The notes under the pieces: generated by a model
The model's database searches: none
Seen by the model: the letters and a program-made list of their open reading frames with translations, nothing else
Told to the model about the DNA's origin: nothing
In this document: one piece after another, positions 49,028-57,776 of the stretch
Layout: the number at the start of each line of letters is the position of its first letter
Numbering within the stretch: the first letter of the stretch is position 1
Position numbers and translations under genes: made by a program
Source of the DNA: Oscillospiraceae bacterium
GTDB taxonomy: Bacteria; Bacillota; Clostridia; Oscillospirales; Ruminococcaceae
Assembly (NCBI GenBank): GCA_022835495.1
Contig: BQOK01000001.1
Span: 1,674,001 to 1,738,000 of the forward strand
DNA length: 64,000 bases
Reading direction: 5' to 3'

Positions 49028-49991
49028 AACACAGAGCGCGATTGGGGCAGTAAAGAGGATTTTTCAGGAACAGCTGGCCCGCAGGCTGGGGCTACTGCGG
49101 GTTACAGCGCCCCTGTTTGTGGACCCGGCCACCGGCCTGAACGACGATTTGAACGGGGTGGAACGGCCGGTTGCGTTTGATGTTCCGCAGATCCCAGAGC
49201 TTGAGCGGGGGGCGGAGATCGTGCAGAGCCTGGCAAAATGGAAGCGCCAGGCACTGGCGCGGTATGGGATCGCCCCCGGCAAGGGGCTTTATACCGATAT
49301 GAATGCGATCCGCCGGGACGAAGTGCCGGATGAAGTGCATTCGATCTATGTGGACCAATGGGACTGGGAAAAGGCGCTCACACCCCAGATGCGCAGCGAG
49401 GAATACCTGCGGGATACCGTGCGCGACATCGTGGCCGCGGTGTGCTTTACCCTGGCCGAGGTGAAAAAGATGTATCCGCAGCTCTGCGTGAGCATTTCGC
49501 GGCATGTGAGCTTTGTTACCACCCAGCAGCTGGAGGACCGCTGGCCCGAACTCAGCCCCCGCCAGCGCGAGGAGGCCTATGTGCGCGAGCACCCCACGGC
49601 GTTTATCATGCAGATCGGCGGCAGGCTGAAAAGCGGCCGGCCGCACGATGGCCGTGCGCCGGACTACGACGATTGGACCCTGAACGGGGACCTGTTGTTT
49701 TGGGACGCGCCGCTGGACCGGGCGCTGGAAGTATCCAGCATGGGAATCCGGGTGGACGCGCAGGGCATGCGCAGCCAGTGCGAGGCTGCAGGCTGCGCCC
49801 AGCGCCTGGAATTGCCCTTTCACCGGGCCGTGCTGCAAGGCGAAGTGCCCCTGAGTATCGGCGGGGGGATCGGCCAAAGCCGGCTGTGCATGCTGCTGCT
49901 GGGCAAGGCCCACATCGGGGAAGTCCAGGCCAGCCTGTGGCCCGGGCAGATGATAAAGGCCTGCGGAGAGCGGGGCATCCCGCTGCTGTGA
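48990..49991 (+). CDS. asnA: Aspartate-ammonia ligase (asparagine synthetase A)
   Basis: 333 residues, class II tRNA-synthetase-like fold: LYETQSAIGAVKRIFQEQL, LGLLRVTAPLFVDPATGLNDDLNG, GLYTDMNAIRRDE, SIYVDQWDWEK, and the C-terminal GGGIGQSRLCMLLL. Makes asparagine from aspartate, ammonia and ATP. GAAGGAGG lies before the ATG. It is an ammonia user placed in the nitrogen-transfer operon. Confidence 0.95.
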   Translation: MKQEYRPALSLYETQSAIGAVKRIFQEQLARRLGLLRVTAPLFVDPATGLNDDLNGVERPVAFDVPQIPELERGAEIVQSLAKWKRQALARYGIAPGKGLYTDMNAIRRDEVPDEVHSIYVDQWDWEKALTPQMRSEEYLRDTVRDIVAAVCFTLAEVKKMYPQLCVSISRHVSFVTTQQLEDRWPELSPRQREEAYVREHPTAFIMQIGGRLKSGRPHDGRAPDYDDWTLNGDLLFWDAPLDRALEVSSMGIRVDAQGMRSQCEAAGCAQRLELPFHRAVLQGEVPLSIGGGIGQSRLCMLLLGKAHIGEVQASLWPGQMIKACGERGIPLL

Positions 49992-50127
49992 AACAGCGCA
50001 CAGGGGAAAGGCTTTTAAGAAGAACAAAAAACAGCGCAAAAAGCAGGGGGCGCCTCTTGCCGCGCGCGGCACACGGCGGTATAATATAAGAACTGCTTTT
50101 AAATTCAAAGGATTCAGGAGGCACCCT

Positions 50128-50859
50128 ATGCCAGAGCCAAAAACCTTTACCGAAACCTTTCGGGTATTTGATTTTGAGTGCGATATCAACCGCAAGCTGC
50201 TGCCCGGCGGCGCGCTGCGCATCAGCCAGCAGATCTCGACCGATCATTGTGACTGCCTGGGCCTCACAGCCGATTTTTACAGGGCGAATCACGCAGTCTT
50301 TTTGCTGGCGAAGCTCGCCTGTGAATTCACCCGTGTGCCGCTGATCGGCGAAACGCTGACCCTGGTCACCCTGCCCGAAACAGCTAAAAGGGCCGTTTAC
50401 AAGCGTGTGACCCGCATTTTGGACGAGGAGGGCCGGGAGATCGGCCTGGTGGACAGCCGCTGGGTGCTGGTGGACACCGACACACACCGCATCCTGCGCC
50501 GCCCGCCCGAAGCGTTTGCCGCGCTGCCCTTTGATGAAGAAGTGCCCTTTGCGCTGAATATGGAGATCCCAAAGCCGGAGAGCACCGAGCCTGCGGGCAC
50601 AGCCCGTGCGGATTATACCCTGTGCGACACCAACCGCCACCTGAACAACACCCACTATGCCGACGTGGCCTGCAATGCCCTGCCCCTGGAAGAGCTGGAG
50701 CGCAGAGCGGTGCGCAGAATTGCCCTGAACTACCACAGCGAGGTGCCCGCAGGGGAGAGCTTTGAGCTGGAACGGGGCCGTTTGGACGAAAACACCTGGT
50801 ATGTGGCCGGCCAGCGCGGGGGCAAGCGCTGTTTTGAAGCGAAGCTTACTTTGGAGTGA
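50128..50859 (+). CDS. Acyl-ACP thioesterase
   Basis: 243 residues, double hotdog fold. First half FRVFDFECDINRKLLPGGALRIS... DHCDCLGL; second half DYTLCDTNRHLNNTHYADVA, which carries the catalytic Asp/Asn/His of the FatA/FatB-like family. Releases fatty acids from acyl carrier protein; bacterial members help set chain length. ATG follows CAGGAGGCACC; a TATAAT at 50081 may belong to its promoter. Confidence 0.9.
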   Translation: MPEPKTFTETFRVFDFECDINRKLLPGGALRISQQISTDHCDCLGLTADFYRANHAVFLLAKLACEFTRVPLIGETLTLVTLPETAKRAVYKRVTRILDEEGREIGLVDSRWVLVDTDTHRILRRPPEAFAALPFDEEVPFALNMEIPKPESTEPAGTARADYTLCDTNRHLNNTHYADVACNALPLEELERRAVRRIALNYHSEVPAGESFELERGRLDENTWYVAGQRGGKRCFEAKLTLE

Positions 50860-51273
50860 AGCTGAAAAAGGGGAAAACAGGAAGGATTTTGCAAAGGTTC
50901 CTGCCATGTAACTGTTTTGAAATATTTTTTGCTTTTTTTCGGATTAAGGCTTGACAAAAGATTTCAAAAGAGTTACAATTTAGTTGCAAGAAAGTTACAC
51001 CCCTTTTTCATGTGTTGTGAGGCATCTTTCCCGTCTGTCTCCTCCTGCCGCGCCTTGTAAACGCGGTCCTCAGGCGGGGTGCAAAAGGGTGTCTCAAAAG
51101 TCCTGTAGCAGACCCTCTCGCCGACCCTCCGGCGGGGGGGTTCTGTTTTTATAGGCGATGCAGGGGGAGATGCGGCGAAAGAGCCTGCCGCAAGAGTAAT
51201 ACTAATTGTGCCCCTTTTGACGAAATGCCAGTTTTCCCCTGAAAGCGGGGGGAAAGTTTGGTACAGCCGCATT
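50860..51273 (+). promoter_or_regulatory. Promoter and riboswitch-like terminator leader upstream of guaB
   Basis: TTGACA (50951-50956), 17-bp spacer, TACAAT (50974-50979). The transcript would fold with ACACCCCTTTT (50997-51007) pairing to AAAAGGGTGT (51083-51092), enclosing CCTG+CCGCG / CGCGG...CAGG (51044-51074). A 15-bp terminator follows: CAGACCC...CGCCG / CGGCGGG...TTCTG, then TTTTT (51109-51150). AGGGTGTCT (51086-51094) can alternatively pair with AGACCCT (51110-51116), a possible antiterminator. I recognise no known riboswitch class. Nothing else is seen in this 490-base gap except the guaB promoter. Confidence 0.6.
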
Positions 51274-51302
51274 TTGTTTTTTGTGCGCGGATGTGGTACA
51301 CT
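51274..51302 (+). promoter_or_regulatory. Proximal guaB promoter
   Basis: TTGTTT (51274-51279), 17-bp spacer, TACACT (51297-51302), about 50 bases before ATG 51353 with AAAGGAGAATG between. Would bypass the leader upstream. Confidence 0.6.
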
Positions 51303-51352
51303 TTTAAAAACCTTACGATCTGTGAAAGTGAAACGAAAAGGAGAATGTATTT

Positions 51353-52858
51353 ATGGCGTATTATTTCGAGCAGCCCAGCCGCACCTTTGGCGAATATCTG
51401 CTTGTTCCCGGTTACTCTTCTTCCGAGTGTGTGCCGGACGCGGTGAGCCTGAAGACCCCCCTGGTAAAGTATCGCAAAGGGCAGGAGGAATGCCCCATCA
51501 CCATGAACATTCCTATGGTAAGCGCCATTATGCAGTCTGTTTCGGGGGCTGAGCTTGCCATTGCGCTGGCAAAGCAGGGCGGCGTTTCGTTTATCTACGG
51601 CTCGCAGAGCGTGGAGAGCGAGGCGGAAATGGTGCGCCGGGTCAAGAGCTACAAAAAGGGTTTTGTGACCAGCGATTCCAACCTGAAGCCCACCGCCACC
51701 CTGGCGGACGTGCTGGCGCTGAAAGAGAAGACCGGCCATTCCACCGTGGCTGTGACCGAGGACGGCACCGCCCACGGAAAGCTGCTGGGCATTGTGGCAA
51801 GCCGCGACTACCGCATCAGCCGCATGGAGCTGACCGAGCAGGTGGCCGGCTTTATGACCCCGCTGGAAAAGCTGGTCATTGCGCCGGACACCACCACCCT
51901 GAAAGAGGCAAACGACATTATCTGGGCCAACAAGATCAACTCGCTGCCCCTGGTGGACGCCGAGGGCAAGCTGAAATATATGGTTTTTCGCAAGGACTAC
52001 GACAGCCACAAGGAAAATGTGAACGAGCTGCTGGACGCGGGCAAGAGCTATGTGGTGGGCGCGGGCATCAACACCCGCGATTATGCCGAGCGCGTGCCCG
52101 CTTTGGTGGCCGCCGGGGTGGACGTGGTGTGCATTGATTCCTCCGAGGGCTTTACCGAGTGGCAGAGCCGCACGATCGGCTGGATCCGCGAAAATTACGG
52201 CGATAAGGTGAAGGTGGGCGCGGGCAATGTGGTGGACCGCGAAGGGTTCCGCTTTTTGGCCGAGGCCGGGGCCGACTTTGTGAAGATCGGCATTGGCGGC
52301 GGTTCCATCTGCATCACCCGCGAAACCAAGGGCATTGGCCGAGGGCAGGCCACGGCGGTGATCGAGGTGGCGAAGGCCCGCGATGAATACTACCGCGAGA
52401 CGGGCGTGTATGTGCCCATTTGTTCGGACGGCGGCATTGTGCACGACTACCACATGACCCTGGCCCTTGCCATGGGAGCGGACTTTGTGATGCTGGGCCG
52501 GTATTTTGCACGCTTTGAGGAGAGCCCCACCAATAAGGTGCGGATCAACGGCACCACCATGAAGGAATACTGGGGCGAGGGGTCCAACCGGGCCCGCAAC
52601 TGGCAGCGTTACGACCTGGGCGGCGCCAGCAAGCTGAGCTTTGAAGAGGGAGTCGACAGCTATGTGCCCTATGCGGGCACCCTGGCCGACGGCGTGAACA
52701 GCACCCTTTACAAGGTGCGCAGCACCATGTGCAACTGCGGGGCGCTGAGCATTCCCGAATTGCAGGAAAAGGCGCGCCTGACCGTGGTGTCGTCCACCAG
52801 CATCGTGGAGGGCGGAAGCCACGACGTGGTGCTGAAGAACAACGGCAGCAACAACTGA
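51353..52858 (+). CDS. guaB: IMP dehydrogenase
   Basis: 501 residues. TIM barrel with an inserted CBS pair ([23 protein letters not shown]..., [21 protein letters not shown]-type region, about 100-225). Catalytic loop [15 protein letters not shown] with the active Cys; flap and IMP-binding [25 protein letters not shown] region. Oxidises IMP to XMP, the first step to GMP. Length and motifs are complete. Confidence 0.95.
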   Translation: MAYYFEQPSRTFGEYLLVPGYSSSECVPDAVSLKTPLVKYRKGQEECPITMNIPMVSAIMQSVSGAELAIALAKQGGVSFIYGSQSVESEAEMVRRVKSYKKGFVTSDSNLKPTATLADVLALKEKTGHSTVAVTEDGTAHGKLLGIVASRDYRISRMELTEQVAGFMTPLEKLVIAPDTTTLKEANDIIWANKINSLPLVDAEGKLKYMVFRKDYDSHKENVNELLDAGKSYVVGAGINTRDYAERVPALVAAGVDVVCIDSSEGFTEWQSRTIGWIRENYGDKVKVGAGNVVDREGFRFLAEAGADFVKIGIGGGSICITRETKGIGRGQATAVIEVAKARDEYYRETGVYVPICSDGGIVHDYHMTLALAMGADFVMLGRYFARFEESPTNKVRINGTTMKEYWGEGSNRARNWQRYDLGGASKLSFEEGVDSYVPYAGTLADGVNSTLYKVRSTMCNCGALSIPELQEKARLTVVSSTSIVEGGSHDVVLKNNGSNN

Positions 52859-52868
52859 AAAACGATGA

Positions 52869-52906
52869 AAAGCGGCCCCGTTTTGCGGGGCCGCTTTGAT
52901 TTTTTG
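52869..52906 (+). terminator. Intrinsic terminator after guaB
   Basis: 12-bp stem AAAGCGGCCCCG / CGGGGCCGCTTT, then GATTTTTTG. Confidence 0.9.
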
Positions 52907-52923
52907 AGAAATAACGCGGGGCG

Positions 52924-53571
52924 TCAGCGCGCTTTGGGGCAGAAGGCCCGGCCCCAGGGAATGCGGTAGGCGGGAATGGCCAGCAGGGCGCTTAAAGCGG
53001 CGCCGGCCAGCACATCCCAGACCGAATGCTGCTGCAAAAGCAGGGTGGACAGGGTGATGAAAAGGGTCACAGCAACCACAAGGGCCTTGGAACCCCATTT
53101 CCCGGCCAGAAGGCGGGAGCGCAGCAGAACGATGCAGATGGCCGCCGTGCTGGAAATATGGATGGAGGGGCACACGTTTGCGGGCGGGTCGATGGAGCGC
53201 AGAAGCCCCACAAGCCGGCACAAAACATCGCCGTGGGGCAAGGGGCGGCGCAGCGCAAGGCCGGTGGGCAGCACCGCGTATAAAACAAGGCACACGGTCA
53301 TGCCGGTAAACATGATAAAGCAAAGGCGCAGGTAGTCGGTCTTATCTTTAAACAAGAGCCAGAACACAGAGCCCGGCATCCATACATACCAAAATGCATA
53401 GGGGAGAAGAGCCCAGTGGCTGAAAGGGATCAGCTCGTCCAGCGCACAGTGAACAAGATACTGGGGCTGCACGAACTGTTCCAGGGGAAAAAAGGCGGCG
53501 AGGTAAAATGCGAAATAAGCTGTGACCCAGGCCTCCGGGTGAGCGCGCAGCCATTGCTTTACGTGCGGCAT
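52924..53571 (-). CDS. PAP2-family membrane phosphatase
   Basis: 215 residues and six hydrophobic helices. Acid-phosphatase motifs: LALRRPLP, CPSIHISS (PSxH) and QQHSVWDVLAG (His and Asp of the third motif). Likely dephosphorylates a lipid phosphate such as phosphatidate or undecaprenyl diphosphate at the membrane. ATG 53571 (MPHVKQW) is the best start, though the AAGGGG site is 15 bases away. Convergent with guaB. Confidence 0.85.
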   Translation of the reverse strand: MPHVKQWLRAHPEAWVTAYFAFYLAAFFPLEQFVQPQYLVHCALDELIPFSHWALLPYAFWYVWMPGSVFWLLFKDKTDYLRLCFIMFTGMTVCLVLYAVLPTGLALRRPLPHGDVLCRLVGLLRSIDPPANVCPSIHISSTAAICIVLLRSRLLAGKWGSKALVVAVTLFITLSTLLLQQHSVWDVLAGAALSALLAIPAYRIPWGRAFCPKAR

Positions 53572-53600
53572 TTGTGTTTGAAAGCCCCTTTCGAGCTGAC

Positions 53601-53650
53601 CTGCGCAAAGCAAAAGGGCCCCTGCACGGGGGCCCTTTTGCTTTGCGCAG
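53601..53650 (-). terminator. Long inverted repeat, terminator of the GGDEF-EAL gene
   Basis: A 22-bp perfect stem (CTGCGCAAAGCAAAAGGGCC... and its complement) around a loop of about 6 bases. It lies between the stop of the EAL gene and the PAP2 start on the minus strand; its TTTTGCTTTGC arm could serve as a weak T tract either way. Confidence 0.7.
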
Positions 53651-53806
53651 GGTCTTGCAGCGGTTTTAAATCCAGTATAGCCGATCTTAGCATCAATTAC
53701 AATGGGGCGCGCCGCTTCCCCGAGGATGTTTTTGGCATTTCCGGGGCCCGGTTGTTTTTTAAACTGCGTGGAATGCAGAAGGAAGAGGCGGGGCAGGAGA
53801 AGGAGC

Positions 53807-56029
53807 TCAGTTCGGTCCCGGGGGGCGGGAGGGGGCCCAGGTTTCAAACTCGGGGATGGGAAGGGGCTTTGAAAAATAGAACCCCTGAATCATGTCGCAG
53901 CCGGCCTGGCGCAAAAAATCCGCTTGCTCCCGGGTTTCAATGCCCTCGGCCACAGTGTGGATGCCAAGCGTTTGGGCAAGCGCAATAAAGCTGGAAATGA
54001 CCGCCCGGCTTTTGCTGCTTGCGATCTCGCTGAAAAATTGCCGGTCCAGCTTGATGGCGTCCACATCAAAGTCCTTGAGCAGGGCCAACGCGGAAAAGCC
54101 GACGCCAAAGTCATCCAGTGAGCAGAGAAAACCGTGCCGATGCATCTCGACGATGGAGCTCTGTACAAGCTGGCGCTGCTGCTCATCAAAAAAAGTGGAT
54201 TCGGTCAATTCCATTTCCAGTATGCCGTTGGGGATGCGGTACTGCTCTTTCAGCCGCAGAAAAGGTTCCAGATAGTTTGGGTTTTTGAAGTGCACACGGG
54301 ACAGATTAAAGGAGATGGGCAGGGGTGCGCGCCCCTGGTCCATCCAGCGGCGGAGCAGGGCGCAGATCTGTTCAAAGAGATAAAGGTCCAGCGTGCAGAC
54401 GCTGCCGTTCCGCTCGAACAGGGGGATAAACTCTCCCGGTGGGATCATGCCGTATTGGGGGTGGCGCCACCGGACCAGTGCCTCCGCACCGCCGAGAGCC
54501 CCGTCGCGCAGGCGCACCTTTGGCTGCAGATAAACATAAAAGTCGCCGTGGGCAAGGGAGAGGGGAAGCTGCGCGTTGAGCTCCTGTTCACGCTTGATCT
54601 TTTCGATCAGGTCGGAGTTGTAGAAAGAGCAGACCGATCTTTCACTTTGGAGTTTGCAGGCGGTGCGGGCGCGTTCCTCGATCAGCATGAGGTCGGTGGC
54701 GGGGTCGTCGATGCGGCAGGCGCCCTGCGGGATGGTGAGGGCATATTGCAATTCCGCAGGGCGGCCGGAGGAATTGATGGCCCCCACCATTTTATCCAGG
54801 CGAGCCTGGACCTGCCCCGGCGCGCTCTCTTGGAGGCAAAGCACAAACTGGTCCGCGTTTACCCTGGCCGCGATCTCGCCCGGCTGAAGGTGCTGCTGCA
54901 GCGTTTGGCAGATATATTGCAGAATTTTGTTTCCGGCGCGAACGCCCAGGCTTTCGTTGATCAGCTTGAAGCCTTTCACATCCAGAAAAACGAGCGTGCA
55001 GGAAGAAGGCGGCATGCCGGACGCCAGCTTTTGATAGGCGCGCTGAAATGCCGCCCGGTTCAGCCCGCCGGTGAGCGGATCGGTATATGCAACGGATTCC
55101 AGCTGCCGGCGATTTGCCCGGTAGGTTTGAACAAGGGCCAAAAAGAGCAGGCCGAGAACCAGAAGGCCGCCGGCAATGAGCAGAAAGCTGCGGAAGATGT
55201 AAGCGCCGGCATTTCCGGAGATCAGGTCGGCGGGCACCAGGGTGAGCAGGATCCAGCCGTTGGCATTCAGCGGATGATACGACAGGACCAGATTGCTGCC
55301 GTCCACTGCGGTAAACTGGAATACGCCGGACCTTTGCGCCGCCATGTCGGTGATCATGTGCGAAATGGCCTGCTGCGCTTTTGCATCGGCGCCGGAGGAA
55401 AAAATATCGCCCAATTGAAGAAACGGCTTTAAATCGGTGGGTGAGATCACCACCGCGCCGCTGCTGTTTACAATACAGGTAAGGCCGCGGCCATTGTAGC
55501 TTTTGGGTGCGATCAGAGCCTGAATATTTTCTTTGCTGCGCACGCCCGCCAGAATATGGCCGGCCGGCCCGCCCGCCTCCAGAGGAACCGAAAACAGGAG
55601 ATCCTGCCCGCCCAGATAAGTAACAGCGGGGCCTGAGGAAAGCTTGTTTTGGAAAACGCTGCGATCCTGCAGATACTCTTTTGGAAACCCCTGGGGAACG
55701 GCGGCCCCGCCCGGGGCGATGACCGCAAGCGCGTCAAACCCTAAAATTTGTGCCTGCCGGTTGAGTGAAGCTTGCAGGGCATCCTGATCGGGGAGTGGGG
55801 AGAGCGTGCAGGCAACGCTTTCCAAAGCCTGCTGGAAGGAATCGAGCCGGGAGGAGATATCGCCGGCCAACTGGGCGGAAACATCCATGACATACTCCTC
55901 GGTGCTGTGTGCAAGTTCCCTTTTCAGTGCAGACGAGTTCCAAAGCAGCAGAGCGCTCAGCACCATGGAAACGGCCGCGATGAGAATGATGGGCCTTAAA
56001 TGGAAAAGGATAGATTTGGTCGGTTTCAT
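53807..56029 (-). CDS. Membrane GGDEF-EAL protein (c-di-GMP phosphodiesterase, degenerate cyclase domain)
   Basis: 740 residues: helix 12-30, an extracytoplasmic Cache-like domain to about 280, second helix 285-308 (LLIAGGLLVLGLLFLAL), a GGDEF domain whose signature is replaced by NADQF, and an EAL domain. The EAL site looks whole: EALVRWRHP, SFNLSR, MELTES, LDDFGVG, IKLDRQF, AEGIET, MIQGFYFSKP. So it likely degrades c-di-GMP, with the GGDEF part regulatory. No other c-di-GMP gene is in the window. Confidence 0.93.
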   Translation of the reverse strand: MKPTKSILFHLRPIILIAAVSMVLSALLLWNSSALKRELAHSTEEYVMDVSAQLAGDISSRLDSFQQALESVACTLSPLPDQDALQASLNRQAQILGFDALAVIAPGGAAVPQGFPKEYLQDRSVFQNKLSSGPAVTYLGGQDLLFSVPLEAGGPAGHILAGVRSKENIQALIAPKSYNGRGLTCIVNSSGAVVISPTDLKPFLQLGDIFSSGADAKAQQAISHMITDMAAQRSGVFQFTAVDGSNLVLSYHPLNANGWILLTLVPADLISGNAGAYIFRSFLLIAGGLLVLGLLFLALVQTYRANRRQLESVAYTDPLTGGLNRAAFQRAYQKLASGMPPSSCTLVFLDVKGFKLINESLGVRAGNKILQYICQTLQQHLQPGEIAARVNADQFVLCLQESAPGQVQARLDKMVGAINSSGRPAELQYALTIPQGACRIDDPATDLMLIEERARTACKLQSERSVCSFYNSDLIEKIKREQELNAQLPLSLAHGDFYVYLQPKVRLRDGALGGAEALVRWRHPQYGMIPPGEFIPLFERNGSVCTLDLYLFEQICALLRRWMDQGRAPLPISFNLSRVHFKNPNYLEPFLRLKEQYRIPNGILEMELTESTFFDEQQRQLVQSSIVEMHRHGFLCSLDDFGVGFSALALLKDFDVDAIKLDRQFFSEIASSKSRAVISSFIALAQTLGIHTVAEGIETREQADFLRQAGCDMIQGFYFSKPLPIPEFETWAPSRPPGPN

Positions 56030-56181
56030 GCTGCATCCCTCAACTTGATATTACTACATAAAATTTATCACTATTTTGGGATGGTGACAATATTTGATCT
56101 GTGTACGTGTATAAATGATCCTTGCGCGGCTGCCCGGCCTGTTCTATACTTAGAAAGGAAGCAAAGGAGGGGAGATCGGGT

Positions 56182-57654
56182 ATGCGGGAGCGGCAGACCT
56201 TGTTTGAATCTGTATTTCAGCCGCTGGAAGAGCAGATCCTCAGCGGCCGTTTGGGAGTTGGAAGCAGGCTGGAGTCCATAAACGAGCTGTCGGCGCGGTA
56301 CGGCGTGGGGACCCGCACCGTCCGGGAAGTACTGCGGGCGCTGAAAGAAAAGGGCTACATCCGCACCGAGGAGAGAAAGGCGGCGGTGGTGGTTTACCGG
56401 CAGGCGGAGGCGGGCATGGCGGCGCGTTCGGTCCTGGAGCGCAGGGCCTCGATTTTGCAGGTATACCGCACCGCGGGGGTTTTGGAGCCTTTGCTGCTGG
56501 CATTCTGCACCCGCTTCTGCAGCGAAGAGGAACTGCGGCGGATGGCTGCGGAGATTGCACGGCTGGCGCGGAAGAACCCGGAACAGCGGGGGCGGGCCTG
56601 CTCGGCATGCCTCCATGCGCTGGTGGAACGATCGCATAATCCGCTGTTGAGCGATTTGTTTGCCAGCCTTGAAATATATACCAGAATCCCCTTTTTTCGC
56701 GGGCGGGAGCGTTTTGTGGAGCTGGTGGCGGAGCAAAATGGATTTGGCTCGCTTGGCTGGGTGATGGAGGCCCTGCTGACACGGGATACAGGTGAGATCG
56801 CAGCCCGGTTTGGAGCGTTGTTCCGCTGCATTACAGCCGCCGCAGAGAAGTATCTGGATGAAATGGCGCGGGAGTTTGGGGACACGCCGGAAGACCCCGC
56901 CAAGGCGTATTGCTGGACTGCGGAGCGGGGTCGGGACCATTATTATATGCAGATCACCCGCGATCTGATTGACAAGATCGGGATGGGCGAATATGCGGCA
57001 GGAACCTTTCTGCCCACAGAAGCAAAGCTGGCGGAAGAGTACGGCGTGTGCATTGCCACGGTCCGGAAAGCGCTGGCAATGCTGAACGAACTGGGCTTTG
57101 GGCAAACGGTGGCGGCAACCGGCACCAAAGTAACCGTGCAGGATCAGCGGGCGGTGATGCGGGTTATAAAAAACAAAACGTTCAAACAGGACACGCTGCG
57201 GTATTTGAGCGGGCTGCAGCTGATGGCCCTTGCGATCCAGCCGGCTGCGCTGCTTGCATATGATGCGATGGACGGCGCGGCACGGCGCAGGCTGGGCCGG
57301 GAGCTCAGGGCCTCGGCAGGGATTCCGCTGGAACTTCTGCTGCAATGCGTCATGGAATTTCAGCCGTTGGAGCCGCTGAGAACGATTTTGAAAGAGACCA
57401 ACAAGCTGCTGCATTGGGGCTATTATTTTGCCTTTTACAGCGAAGGGCCCGCAAGCGCCGAACTGTTGACGCAAAAAAGCCTGGACGCGTTTGACTGCCT
57501 GCAGAAAAATGACAAACAGGGCTTTGCCAACACGCTGGCGGGCTGTTACTGCCATATCCTTGCGTTTGTGCGCGGCCATATGGTGCGGTGCGGGCTTGCG
57601 GAAGCGGCGAAAATTGTGACACCAGACATGCTTGCTGTGGGCGGGCAATGCTGA
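56182..57654 (+). CDS. Transcription regulator with two GntR-type winged helices
   Basis: 490 residues. First wHTH at about 8-75 (LEEQILSGRLGVGSRLESINELSARYGVGTRTVREVL, in short GSRLESINELSARYGVG), a helical domain of about 170 residues, a second GntR wHTH at about 255-325 (DLIDKIGMGEYAAGTFLPTEAKLAEEYGV, in short GTFLPTEAKLAEEYGV), and a second helical domain. Two GntR units in one chain are unusual. ATG 56182 follows AAAGGAGG. Targets unknown; it is divergent from the EAL gene and may regulate it. Confidence 0.85.
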   Translation: MRERQTLFESVFQPLEEQILSGRLGVGSRLESINELSARYGVGTRTVREVLRALKEKGYIRTEERKAAVVVYRQAEAGMAARSVLERRASILQVYRTAGVLEPLLLAFCTRFCSEEELRRMAAEIARLARKNPEQRGRACSACLHALVERSHNPLLSDLFASLEIYTRIPFFRGRERFVELVAEQNGFGSLGWVMEALLTRDTGEIAARFGALFRCITAAAEKYLDEMAREFGDTPEDPAKAYCWTAERGRDHYYMQITRDLIDKIGMGEYAAGTFLPTEAKLAEEYGVCIATVRKALAMLNELGFGQTVAATGTKVTVQDQRAVMRVIKNKTFKQDTLRYLSGLQLMALAIQPAALLAYDAMDGAARRRLGRELRASAGIPLELLLQCVMEFQPLEPLRTILKETNKLLHWGYYFAFYSEGPASAELLTQKSLDAFDCLQKNDKQGFANTLAGCYCHILAFVRGHMVRCGLAEAAKIVTPDMLAVGGQC

Positions 57655-57720
57655 AAAATTGCGGCCAAAGGGCCCATTGGGCCCCGGCGGGGCCGGGCGG
57701 GCAGGAACGGATAGAAAAAA

Positions 57721-57752
57721 GGGGGGCGAAGGCGGGAATGCCTTCGCCCCCC
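57721..57752 (+). terminator. GC-rich hairpin between convergent genes
   Basis: GGGGGGCGAAGGC / GCCTTCGCCCCCC with GGGAAT loop; follows the GntR gene by 65 bases. Only a weak T run, so termination is probable on either strand but not certain. Confidence 0.55.
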
Positions 57753-57776
57753 TCAGCCAGCGCAGGCGGAATGAGG

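Noticed and set aside
51079-51225. A MITE with GGGTGTCTCAAAAG-like ends before guaB
   Set aside because: The inverted ends match only loosely, there is no clear target duplication, and the same bases are explained by the leader helices.
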